From NCBI GenBank assembly GCA_013399895.1, contig VXBA01003719.1, positions 195,521 to 259,520 on the forward strand: a DNA stretch of 64,000 nucleotides, in the 5' to 3' direction. The DNA comes from Serilophus lunatus (Eukaryota > Chordata > Aves > Passeriformes > Eurylaimidae). The notes beneath the pieces were generated by a model, which ran no database searches, was not told where the DNA came from, and saw only the letters and a list, made by a program, of their open reading frames with translations. Of the stretch, positions 12,001-21,136 are shown piece after piece; position 1 is the stretch's first letter; each line of letters starts with the position of its first letter. A program made the position numbers and the translations under genes.

Positions 12001-15000
12001 AATCAAGGGATTGTTTCCTCTTCTGAGAAACAATGGAGAAAAAGGGAAAATGTGTACAAAAGCGTACAAAACATTTAGATGTGAACTAGCTGCTCATTTG
12101 ATATGTTCCAGGAGAAAACTGTTTAATGTCTATTAGTATCACTAGGTAGCAAAAGGAATTGGTAAAATATGTGGTAAAGAAAATACCCTAACTTTTATGT
12201 AGACACTAGTCATTAAACATGTTTTTCTAAAGATGTGTTTGAAAAATAGCATATAGCCAAAATATCTGAATAATAAAAATTAGTTTAATACCTGAATCTC
12301 TGATAATTTCTCCTTTTTTTTTTTTTTTTTAGTGAAAAAGCAGGCTTGCATTTGTAGCACAGTTCTTTGACGGTCTTCTCTAAACTGACATGGCCACACA
12401 TCTTACTAATTTTTCACTCTTTCCCACAGTTCAGTTTTCAAAATGGAAGATGATGATGCTCCAATCAAACGCTGTCCAAAGTGTAAAGTTTACATTGAAC
12501 GAGATGAAGGCTGTGCCCAAATGATGTGTAAGAATTGCAAACATGCCTTTTGCTGGTACTGTCTGGAATCTCTTGATGTGAGTACGTGCATGCACTCTGG
12601 GTCTGAGAAGCTTAGAAGTTCATTGCTTTGCTATCCAGCTGTCTCTCGAATCAATTAAGTAAATAGCTCACTAGCTTCTGGCCACAACCCACCAGAGCTG
12701 ATGCTGGGACTTTGATAGTGTTTGCATGCTCTGTCATACTCGTCTTACTTGTGTGATTTTAGCATTTGGTCTGTGTGAGTCAGTGAATAACTATTAAAAA
12801 GCAAAATTTTGTTAGAATAATCTTTACAATCTTTACATGGCAACTAAGATGTGGGAGGGAAGTTGGTTTTTTTTTCGGTACTGAGTTTTCAGTGTTGCCC
12901 TTCATGAAGAAGTTACAGGACTAATATAGCGGTGCTCTTAGTCTGAGGAAGTTGAACAGACAAAGTAAATTTGGTGTGTCACTAGCAGTCAGATTTGTTT
13001 ACTGTTCATTGTATTCTGTGGGACCAGCAATAGATCTGACATAGGAAAAAGAATACAATGTTCTCCTAACACCAGGAATTTATCAGTCTATAAGCTGCTG
13101 CTGTCATATGTTTATAGTTTTTAAAATCAGCCTGTTATCTTGCCCAAGGATCAGAGTATATACAACATCTGTTTCCATGTCATCAGTTTTACTTAGTAAC
13201 ATTGTTAACAATAGCAAAGGAAGTTAGGTTCCCGAAATCCATGCTGACTATTCAAAACCTGTGGTTGTCCTCTTTGAATACTTTATTAGCAGCCCTGAAG
13301 TCACAGGCTTCTCACATACTCAGATAAAAAACAGCATTCCCTTGGTGCTAGACCTGCTTTCTTAGCTGGTTTGGGAGAGGATGGCAGGACTGATAGGGAC
13401 ATAATATCTCAAAAATCCGCATTGTCCTTCTTCTATTCTTTAACTAGCAAAAGGAACCAACTTTGGGAAGTCTGCAATACAAGTATTCATTTTCCTTTGC
13501 TCTTTATATATGCATGTAAAATATATGCAATGGTCAGCTTATCTTCTTGGATCCTCATGCTGAACTCCAGGCTAGCATTTAAATATGCAGCTTGAGAGCC
13601 TGTGGGAGAATTGAATATATCTGTAATTCTCGCTAAACAAACTTGTGAAGAGACATAACTGGTAAAAAAGCACTTTGGAAAGGTTGGATCTAGCCAAATT
13701 CACTTGCTTTTAACTTTCTGTATGATTCCTTGTTTTAAATTCTCAGGCCATAATATTTTGTAACTTGATGATTTTCTATTTATTGCCTACCTTCTCATTT
13801 AATATTTTGTAGGATGATTTTCTCCTTATACATTATGACAAAGGACCTTGTCGAAACAAGCTGGGTCACTCCAGGGCTTCTGTTATCTGGCACAGGACAC
13901 AGGTAAAGCTCAGATCTTTAAAAGCTCTGTACAAGTCTACTACTGTGCCTACTAGTAGTGTCTACTACTACATAGTGCCTTTGTTTGCTTTACTCATTTT
14001 AACGCCTTAGTGTAAAATTCTGTGTCAAATGGTAACTGATTTTCATAGCAGATTGAAAGAGGGAAGTAGCTTGTAGAATAACAGTTAGCTCTCCTAGAGA
14101 GGACTCTCCTTGACAAAAAGCCATTGAGAACTAGATAAGGTATGTATACACAGTCAGTTTAGTGTCAGTCCAGATATGTTCTCACTGAACCTGTAGAACG
14201 AACTGGATTGCCACCATCCATATTATTAACAGGGAAGCTCTTCTTGCAAGGGATCTTTAGCTCTGGATTCAGAACTGGTAAGGAAATAGCCTCCATATAG
14301 TCAGTATCTTGCTAAGGGCTCCAGTTGACTCATTCATGTAGGTTGGATAGAAGGTAACCCTGAATGCTTATCAGGAGTTTCAAATACACAGTCAAATTGA
14401 CAATTGCTAAGAGTGTGAGAAGATATCTTTTAGTTTAGATTCGGTGTTATCGGGCTCGCCAGGAATGCTAGTAATGAAAGAGCTCTCTGCACCACTTGGT
14501 TACATGCAGTAGAAATGCTAATGTGTAACTTGGTCCAATCTACAGGCTTTACAGTCACTTCAGAGATAAGGGGACATCTGAGTGTCTGAGTCATCTCTTC
14601 CTAAATTAACTCTGTGCCTATAAAAGCTACCTTAGCTTGAGATGAAGTACTTTACTTGAAGTACAGATTTTTTTCCATTTGAGCATAAACCCCAAGTCTA
14701 TGGAATAACCATCAAGTCTGGACAAGCAGCTAAACTGAAATTAAAGAATCTCGCCTCACTCCTGCTACATACACCACTAGGTTTTGCTTGGCTTAGCCAG
14801 TGATATCTTAGGAAATGTGTAGGTACCTTGAGCTTACATATTACACCTGTAATATTAGGCAGTTAATCTGATAGCTACAATCTGTTTTAAGCCACCTTAG
14901 TTTGTGCAAATATGTTTGATTCATGGTATGTTTGATCTGGTTATTGCTAAGAAAGAAAGTGATAATTCTCTGCCACTCAGGATATAATTCTGCTAAATCC

Positions 15001-17086
15001 ACTGAAGCCAAATCAACACTGCACTTGTTTCCTTATGTTAAGTTTCTTTGAGTTAAGTTGTTAAGTTTCTTCTTAGATTTATCCAAAGCAAACTGAGGTG
15101 AGCCTTTGATTTGTTGTTTGTGAGTTTAAAAAAATATTGGTTTTGGCCAGAGGAAATGGCTTGATGCTGAGTAGGGCAGCAGTTTCTTCAGAAGGTTAAA
15201 AAAACAAGTAGAAAATAAATAATACTCAGCAGACAGTTTCATTTAAAAATAACAAACTAAAACCACACACAAATAAACCCAAAAAACACAACAAACAAAT
15301 CGAAACTTAATGATTTTTTGATGGCATATTGAGGCTGAAAGGAACATATAAATAGATATTTGTTATTAATTGCCAGTATCAGTCTGGTTCACTGAATTGC
15401 TGACTTCTAGCTTGGCTTTGCCTGGGCTGCAAAGAGCTAGACAAGAGCATGCTGTCTCCAAAGAGCATGGCAATAGTTGCATACTCTAATAGTCCATGTT
15501 TTTTAAAGATGAGAATTTAGCTTTGGTTCATATCTGTGGGAAATAAATGCAAATATTGCTAAATGGAACTTGCATCGTCCGCACCAGCAAAAAAAAAAAA
15601 AAAAGAGTGAGTTATGAAACATGCCCACCTCTGAAGCTGAAAAAGAAATTGCTCTTGAGAAGAAATCAAGTTGTTAATGCAAGGCGGTTTCAGCTGCTAA
15701 TCCTTGGACAGCCAGAATCTGGGAGTGGCAGAGCCGGGGTGGGTGAGTGCTGTCCCACAGCGCCATCTCCCGCAGCCGCCTGAGCCTCTCACCCTGCCGA
15801 AATTGCCGGGGTGGCGCAATGGCAAAGCGATGTGCAAGGAAATCAGAACGCGAAATTATTCGTAGCCTACAAAAGCACTAGTGGATTGTCCCATCTATAT
15901 CATGGCTAATTAAATATTTACTATCTAATTAAAGTGGCATACCAAGCCCTTACTAGAAGAATTCTTAATGAGTGTTGCACTCTAATTTCATTTTACCTTC
16001 TGTTACAAGGTTTTGCTAGTGTATTAGCATTCCACTCCTGCCTTCGTTATTCAAAATTATTCACAGATACTCTCATGGGAATAAATCTAAATTATTTTCT
16101 CAAATAATTTGCGGGCATATTGTCTCAGCATTGTTCTTGCCCATGGCAAATGGGAAGCTTTTTCAGGCAATGAATCTCATCTTGCATATTTTTTAAATAA
16201 CTTTCCAAATTTAAAGGTTGTAGAAATTATTCGTTTGTCACACTGACAGGAGAGATAAGTCTGTGGTCCTCTTCCCATGCTGGGAAGGGGACAATCAATA
16301 GACGTCAATGAAAAAATGCTTTTAGAAAGAGTTAGCTCTTGACCTCTGAAGCAGCAGGATGAGCTCAGGTATGACTGCAAAAAGCCATTGTGTATGCCAC
16401 ATCCTTCTGTTACCCATAGTGTGTGTAATCTGTGACTGAAATTCCTAAGATTGTGTACATGCTGGTGGGAAGTTGTGGGAGTCTTTCCAAATTCTCCGTG
16501 AACACCACTAACACTGACAAATATTTTTTTTAACCTTTCTCCAGCAAAAATGGGAGCACCTTAAAATGGAAGTCTCTAACTTTCTTGTAGTCTTGATCCT
16601 GATACTTAGTATTTAGGTTTGGTTAAGAAAAAAGTAGTCATTGACTTCGTTAATTGTTTGAGATAAAGGAAAACTCAAAAAGGCAAATAGCCATCTGCGT
16701 TGCTTTGTGTGATGGAACCAAGTTGTGTGGCATGGTTCTGATGGAGCCATGAAATATGAATGTTCACACTCCACTTTTGCTCACATTTACTGGTCACAGG
16801 ACCTGACAGTAGTGTACACCTGGGGGAGTCCTGGCTCTGGTAAGGTCAAAGGCATTTGCTGAGATGTTTTTGCCACTGATGATTCACTGGTGTCAGCAGA
16901 CACTGAATCTAGTCAGTGCTATCTCTGATGCAATGCTGTCCCTTTCTCTTGCAGGTGGTAGGAATTTTTGCAGGATTTGGTCTTCTACTTTTGGTGGCCT
17001 CCCCTTTCCTTCTACTTGCTACACCATTTGTTCTGTGCTGCAAGTGCAAGTGTAATAAAGGAGACGATGACCCTCTTCCTACTTAG
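8960..17086 (+). CDS. RNF144A: RNF144A, RBR-type E3 ubiquitin ligase (multi-exon, 5' part outside window)
   Basis: Six exons with GT-AG borders join in frame to 247 codons plus a TAG stop. They match residues 46-292 of the 292-residue vertebrate RNF144A almost without gaps. The family takes ubiquitin from an E2 onto a RING2 cysteine and then onto a substrate; mammalian RNF144A is known to act on DNA-PKcs and is anchored in membranes by its C-terminal helix. Visible in order are the last RING1 cysteines, an IBR with all eight zinc ligands (C111, C116, C135, C138, C143, C146, H151, C156), RING2 (C185-C214) with catalytic C198, and a hydrophobic helix at about 250-276 followed by a Cys/Lys-rich tail ending GDDDPLPT. 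That tail separates it from the paralogue RNF144B. Exon phases (0, 0, 1, 2, 0, 0) are consistent throughout, and no frameshift or internal stop is seen. The first coding exon, about 45 residues holding the start and most of RING1, was not found. Confidence 0.97.
9256..9316 (+). CDS. RNF144A: RNF144A coding exon, residues 81-101 (linker between RING1 and IBR)
   Basis: The exon follows 'cttcaacag' and ends before 'gtaaca'. It encodes IECMVASEIMQKYKKLQFER plus the first base of the E101 codon. This is the helical linker between RING1 and the IBR domain in RBR ligases. The preceding intron is only 191 bases, the shortest in the gene. Confidence 0.96.
9317..10371 (+). other. RNF144A: RNF144A intron (1055 bases)
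   Basis: This phase-1 intron runs from 'gtaaca' to 'tttgcag'. It contains a diverged tandem duplication at about 10052-10102, with two copies of a 'tgcagagtat.tgctgt' unit. Nothing else is seen in it. Confidence 0.9.
10052..10102 (+). repeat. Tandem duplication, about 26-base unit
   Basis: Two adjacent copies read 'tgcagagtatatgctgtgg' and 'tgcagagtatgtgctgta', each followed by 'tttatc'. This is a local replication slip. Confidence 0.75.
10372..10579 (+). CDS. RNF144A: RNF144A coding exon, residues 101-170 (IBR domain)
   Basis: The acceptor is 'tccctttgcag' and the donor is 'gtaaag'. The exon completes E101 and carries the whole in-between-RING zinc domain. Its eight ligands are present: C111, C116, C135, C138, C143, C146, H151 and C156. 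Residues 124-131 (ESSPQDPQ) differ from the mammalian loop, which is the expected variable part. The exon ends two bases into the codon for residue 170 (phase 2), completed as serine by the next exon. Confidence 0.97.
10580..12429 (+). other. RNF144A: RNF144A intron (1850 bases)
   Basis: This phase-2 intron runs from 'gtaaag' to 'cccacag'. It contains a poly(T) run at about 12313-12331, roughly 100 bases before the acceptor. No repeat family or coding signal is recognised. Confidence 0.9.
12430..12577 (+). CDS. RNF144A: RNF144A coding exon, residues 170-219 (RING2 with catalytic cysteine)
   Basis: The acceptor is 'ttcccacag' and the donor is 'gtgagt'. The exon encodes residues 171-219 plus the last base of codon 170. 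RING2 shows C185, C188, C198, C203, C206, C211 and C214 with H208. C198, codon TGT at 12512-12514, is the residue that forms the ubiquitin thioester in this family, so the ligase is predicted to be active. Apart from the first few residues (SSVF versus SAAF, and D for E nearby), the exon is nearly identical to the mammalian protein, as expected for the catalytic domain. Confidence 0.98.
12578..13812 (+). other. RNF144A: RNF144A intron (1235 bases)
   Basis: This phase-0 intron runs from 'gtgagt' to 'ttttgtag'. No recognisable repeat or coding signal is seen in it. Confidence 0.9.
13813..13902 (+). CDS. RNF144A: RNF144A coding exon, residues 220-249
   Basis: The acceptor is 'attttgtag' and the donor is 'gtaaag'. 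Thirty codons begin DDFLLIHYDKGPCRNK and end IWHRTQ, in phase 0 on both sides. They form the conserved segment between RING2 and the membrane helix, including the C-terminal RBR helix region. No difference from the mammalian protein is apparent here. Confidence 0.97.
13935..13980 (+). repeat. Tandem duplication rich in CTACTA
   Basis: Copies of 'gtctactact' and 'gtgcct' alternate twice, with a small palindrome 'ctactagtag' between them. It lies just after an exon donor. Confidence 0.65.
15241..15304 (+). repeat. A/C-rich low-complexity tract
   Basis: About 60 bases are almost only A and C on the + strand, with AAAC- and CAAA-type words. It is simple sequence without a fixed unit. Confidence 0.8.
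16955..17086 (+). CDS. RNF144A: RNF144A last coding exon, residues 250-292 and stop (membrane anchor)
   Basis: The acceptor is 'ctttctcttgcag'. The exon encodes 43 residues and a TAG stop at 17084-17086. A strongly hydrophobic run (VVGIFAGFGLLLLVASPFLL and beyond, about residues 250-276) is the single transmembrane segment that anchors the ligase in membranes. A CCKCKC cluster and the acidic end GDDDPLPT follow. The CDS ends here, and the 3' UTR starts at 17087. Confidence 0.97.
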   Translation: MVGIFAGFGLLLLVASPFLLLATPFVLCCKCKCNKGDDDPLPT

Positions 17087-17545
17087 ACTGGGAAATGATT
17101 GGACTCATCACAACGTGTTTTGATTTTATTGTTGCTGTTATGTTTCCCTCTTGCACTTATATTGCTGTAGCCTTACTTGCCCCATTCTGCTTTTCGTTGA
17201 CACACAGTCTTGGTTCCAGGAACTGTTGTTACTACTGTTGTATAGATCATTTGATAAGGGACAAGGAGGGTAACATAAGGCGAGTTTGGTGCTAAAGGGA
17301 GACCATGAACCTGGGTAGCTATCCGAAATGCAGAGGTGATACCGCTAAAAATAATGCAAAAAGTTGGTGCTGCATTGCTGGTGGACTGGGAACTGTACTG
17401 AATGACATCAGCAAAACAAGCTAAAAAATTATACAAATACAAACTTCTGCATATCTGTTTGCTTCCAAATTTGGTGTTTTATTCCTGTATATTTTCAAGT
17501 TGCCTATCATTTAAATCACACAGTCAACTTAGTGTGACTTTGTTT

Positions 17546-17551
17546 ATTAAA
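17546..17551 (+). terminator. RNF144A: Candidate proximal poly(A) signal ATTAAA
   Basis: This is an ATTAAA hexamer, the commonest variant signal, about 460 bases after the stop. It is followed within 30 bases by T-rich sequence, which would make a short mRNA form. Confidence 0.4.
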
Positions 17552-18609
17552 CATCTCTTTTTGTTAAAGCCATCATAATGTCCTTTTTAACTACCTATTT
17601 TTTCGAGTATAACAAAATTAGTAAGGTGCACATAGGCCATCTTATGCCTTTCTTGAAGCTTTGGGGAGGGTTAGAGGGACAATGTTGGTCCTGCTGCCTT
17701 CTACAAATTTTATAAAGTCTTAGAAGAAATTTGTTTGATTAAAAGCTACATTTTAAAATTAATTGATGAAGCTGTAAGGTTGAGTGGTGACACAAACCTG
17801 ATATCTAATCAAGGTTCTTTTAAAAATGTGTTGATGGTATTGATTACTGGACCACTAGTGTTTTTCTGAATTGTTATTTTTTGCGGTTGTTTAGGGTTCT
17901 GCTACACTTATAGGGCTACGTAACTTCTAATCCAATCCAGGTATTTAATCTTTTTATAGATACATAGATATATATCTATTCCTATTTAAGCCAAATGTGT
18001 AAATATATGTGCTCTTAAAATATTTTGGAAGTTAAGGATAGCTTGCTTCTGTCTTTAGGGAAATTATTAAAAAATACAGGACTAACTTTGCTAGTTAGCA
18101 AACTCATGGGTTATCAATGAACCTTTCCTTTTAAATATGAAAATACATCATGGTTATCCCTGTAGTTAGTAATAAAATGCCTGGGAATGCCATGGAAGTT
18201 GTACTTTACATTTAAACTACTTAGCCCATTTTCAGAGTTAATATTATATGATATGTGGTGTATTGTGTTAATAACAATACAGTAACAGAATAAGCTTTTA
18301 TTTGAAAAATAATCACTTGATAGTTTCACAGTATGCAGTGCTGTGTTTTCAGGGTAGTACAGTGTGCTAGTCAACATACTACATCATTGTGGTTTCTCTG
18401 TAGAAATATTTTGCTGAAAACTATTTTGCTTTGATTTTAAAGCCTACAAGAATTCAACTAATAACTTCTTGACATAAAATGTAAAGCTCCTGAAACAATG
18501 TGTATGTGTGTTGTACTGAAGGAAAACATTCTTTTGAGTGGCTTGTGGACTGAAGTTTGACTGCATTTTTTTCATCATCGTTTATTTCTGTGCGTCAGCA
18601 ATGTACTGA

Positions 18610-18629
18610 GATAGATAGATAGATAGATA
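18610..18629 (+). repeat. (GATA)5 microsatellite
   Basis: Five perfect GATA units lie in the probable 3' UTR. Confidence 0.95.
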
Positions 18630-18779
18630 TCGTGAAGCCAGGATACCTTTACAGTGAAGATGTCTTAAGACCCCTAAATGCAACTACTTCTATCTGCTGT
18701 CACAGGCTGGGAATATGTTTTCATAGCTCAATCATAAAAAATTATTTTTTATCTTTTGTTTTACACTGTTTATTTGTTA

Positions 18780-18785
18780 AATAAA
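18780..18785 (+). terminator. RNF144A: Candidate poly(A) signal AATAAA
   Basis: A canonical AATAAA lies about 1.7 kb after the stop. A T-rich, GT-containing stretch ('tactgtctttttat') follows about 35 bases downstream. Confidence 0.4.
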
Positions 18786-20324
18786 AATCTTAGAGGGCAC
18801 AGTTTTGAAAAAGACTACTGTCTTTTTATAAAACTATTCTCCTCCTCTGTGTTCCAAGTTTAATGCTGTCCAAATTTGAACTATGTCTAACCACAGATTT
18901 TAGCTCTAGGAGCTGGAGGTTATCTACAGTTCACTTACTTAGGTTGATTTTAATGAGTTGAACCGTTATAATGTGAAGAGAAAGGAAAGCTGGTTTCCAG
19001 CAAGTTTGAACACCTTGATATCTTCAGATTGTTTATGGCAATGCACAGATAAGATCTTTTGTTATCTGGGTACTTTTAGTATTTTAGCTATCTTTGTTAT
19101 TAAAAACTGCTTAGTTGTACAAAAATATCTGTAGGGAAGTCTGAGTAGTGCATTTGATCACTGTTTGCCAGCCCCCCGGGGTGTCTGAAGCACTGCTGAG
19201 TTCAGCATATTATCTCTCTCTGGCTCTGCCATCAGCTCAGTCCATCTCCCAGAGGTATCCCAAGCCAAGCACCTGGGTTATCCTGAGTCGTAACTTCTGT
19301 GTGCAGAAGTAATGGAAACCCTTCTGCAAAGGACAGCTTTCTGCAGGTAAGCTTGAACTATAGTCTTTCCTCCTTGGCCATGTAATTCTGTTAACCGGAG
19401 AAAAGAAAACACCTGGACAACAGGATGTGTAAAAACTTCATGGCTTCTGCACTTTCTAGTTGAGAGCATTAAGGGATTTTGCTGTGTTGTGACTATGACT
19501 CTGATTACCAGTTCTCCTACTGGGATCATAGTAAACAGCAGGGGTTCAGTGGCCTGTGAACTGTATTTGAGTGGCCTGATATGATGAGGTTTATTTTTTC
19601 TGTGCCTTTCTTAGCCTTTATGTGGCAATACAGCAAAACTTAAGTTTTCCACAATATTGTGTGACCAGTTAATAATCATTGTCAAAATTGATGTATTTCC
19701 AGATTTAAAAGAAAGAAGTTAGGAAGTAGAAGTCCTTTGCAAATACAGACATTTTAGGATGGTAATTTATAAACGATGCTCATTTGTAACATTATATGTA
19801 ATCAGGAAACTGTGTCAGTATATCTCTGATCTCAACATACTTGAATTGCTCCTGGAGATTTTTATGTCACAGCTCTTGTTTCACATCCTGGCTGTTTGAA
19901 TAGACTATATGCCTACATGTATTTACCAAATGCCTAGTCTTTTCAGGTTTGCTAAATGTCATTCCGTCTGTGTTCTCGGGGATTTTTTAATTTGTTTTTA
20001 TTATTTTATTTTTTTTAATGCTGATATGGTTCCAAAGTAACAACTTTTGGTGGTGATTTATTAGTTCAGAGTGTTTTTTTGTTACAGCTTATATTAATAC
20101 TGTGACATTTAATACCCTGAAATTCAATTGTAAATACATTATTTTAAACTCTGACATTTAAACCCCTTGCCATGGAAAAGTGAATGTTTGTTTTTGCTGC
20201 TTTTCAAATTAAATGCTGTTACAACAGCTATGGCTTTTTAGATTTTCACCAGAAAAATAAGTATCACAGCATGATTTCTGTTGCATTTTTATGGTTATGC
20301 TACATTTAGGGGGTTTGGATTCAC

Positions 20325-20400
20325 ACAGAATCACAGGATATTCTAAGTCGGAAGGGACCCGCAAGGAACATCAAGTCCAACTCAAGTGATTGCCCCATTC
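20325..20400 (-). mobile_element. CR1 3'-terminal fragment, antisense
   Basis: 'cacagaatcacaggatattc' followed by 'ggaagggacc' and 'catcaagtccaactc' is the reverse complement of a CR1 3' end. It falls within the possible long 3' UTR. Confidence 0.85.
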
Positions 20401-21110
20401 TTAAATACTGTTTTTGATGGAGTCTGTAACAGTACTTCATTTGCATGTTCTGGTGGGTGGAGTGGTGTCTTGTCTAGCTCCAGAGGCTTTGGATTTCCCT
20501 AAGTTTGGCATTCATTGGTTGGGCTGAAGTCAGTCCTGAGGGAGATTAGGACAGCCCACATCAAGTTCAATGATGGTAGATTTTGGGTTTTCCTGTGACA
20601 TTGGACGAGTCCCTTATCTCCTTTTATCTCAATTTAACCATCTTTTAAATGGGTAGACCAATGTTTACCTACCTCACAGGAGGGCTGAGGGCAGTCATTG
20701 GTTTTGAGACTGTTCAAGAGTTTGTGATGAACAATTATACATAAAAGCTTAGTGTAGTTTTATGTTATTTTTTCAGTTTTATTCATGTTGATATTCATCC
20801 TGAAAACTCCTACTACTGATTTTAGCATGTCAAGAATTTGGGATACTTTCCCCCACATACCAAGTAACATGATCTTTTCTCAAATACTCTGGTTTATGAA
20901 TTAGGCAAAATCCCAAATAATAGGTAACTGGATCAACTCTCATCTTACAGCTGATCTCCTGACATGCAGCAAAACAATCAAAATTAGTGAAAAGCTCTCA
21001 TTATAGTTCTGACAGGATAAAATATTCATAGGTCAAAAAATATGAAGTAATTTTATTTTTAATTGGTCATGGGCAGGAAGATAAAAACTCTGTGCATTTC
21101 ATCTGTAAGA

Positions 21111-21136
21111 AATAAATACATCTGTATAGAAATAAA
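21111..21136 (+). terminator. RNF144A: Candidate distal poly(A) signals, two AATAAA 20 bases apart
   Basis: AATAAA occurs at 21111-21116 and again at 21131-21136, both in the form 'gaaataaata'. A GT/T-rich stretch ('gctttgtgcaggtttgc') follows about 45 bases later. This would give a 3' UTR of about 4 kb. Confidence 0.4.

Larger units (their letters stand above)
13903..16954 (+). other. RNF144A: RNF144A last intron (3052 bases)
   Basis: This phase-0 intron runs from 'gtaaag' to 'cttgcag'. It holds a small tandem duplication at about 13935-13980, an A/C-rich tract at 15241-15304, a poly(A) run at 15589-15604 and a GC- and CpG-rich islet at about 15690-15855. No coding signal is seen. Confidence 0.9.
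17087..21136 (+). other. RNF144A: Probable RNF144A 3' UTR (3' end uncertain)
   Basis: The sequence after the TAG is AT- and T-rich, has no coding signal, and contains several candidate poly(A) signals. The true end could be near 17,570, 18,800 or 21,150. A long UTR of several kilobases is plausible for this gene but cannot be proved from sequence alone. A (GATA)5 run lies at 18610-18629 and a short antisense CR1 piece at 20325-20400. If the longest form is real, that CR1 piece would be part of the mRNA. Confidence 0.45.

Noticed and set aside
15806..15870. Possible tRNA gene at the A-box-like word
   Set aside because: No matching B box or cloverleaf could be drawn. It is kept only as part of the CpG-islet finding.
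8960..17086. Alternative assignment to RNF144B
   Set aside because: The C-terminus GDDDPLPT and the near identity of RING2 and the membrane segment fit RNF144A.
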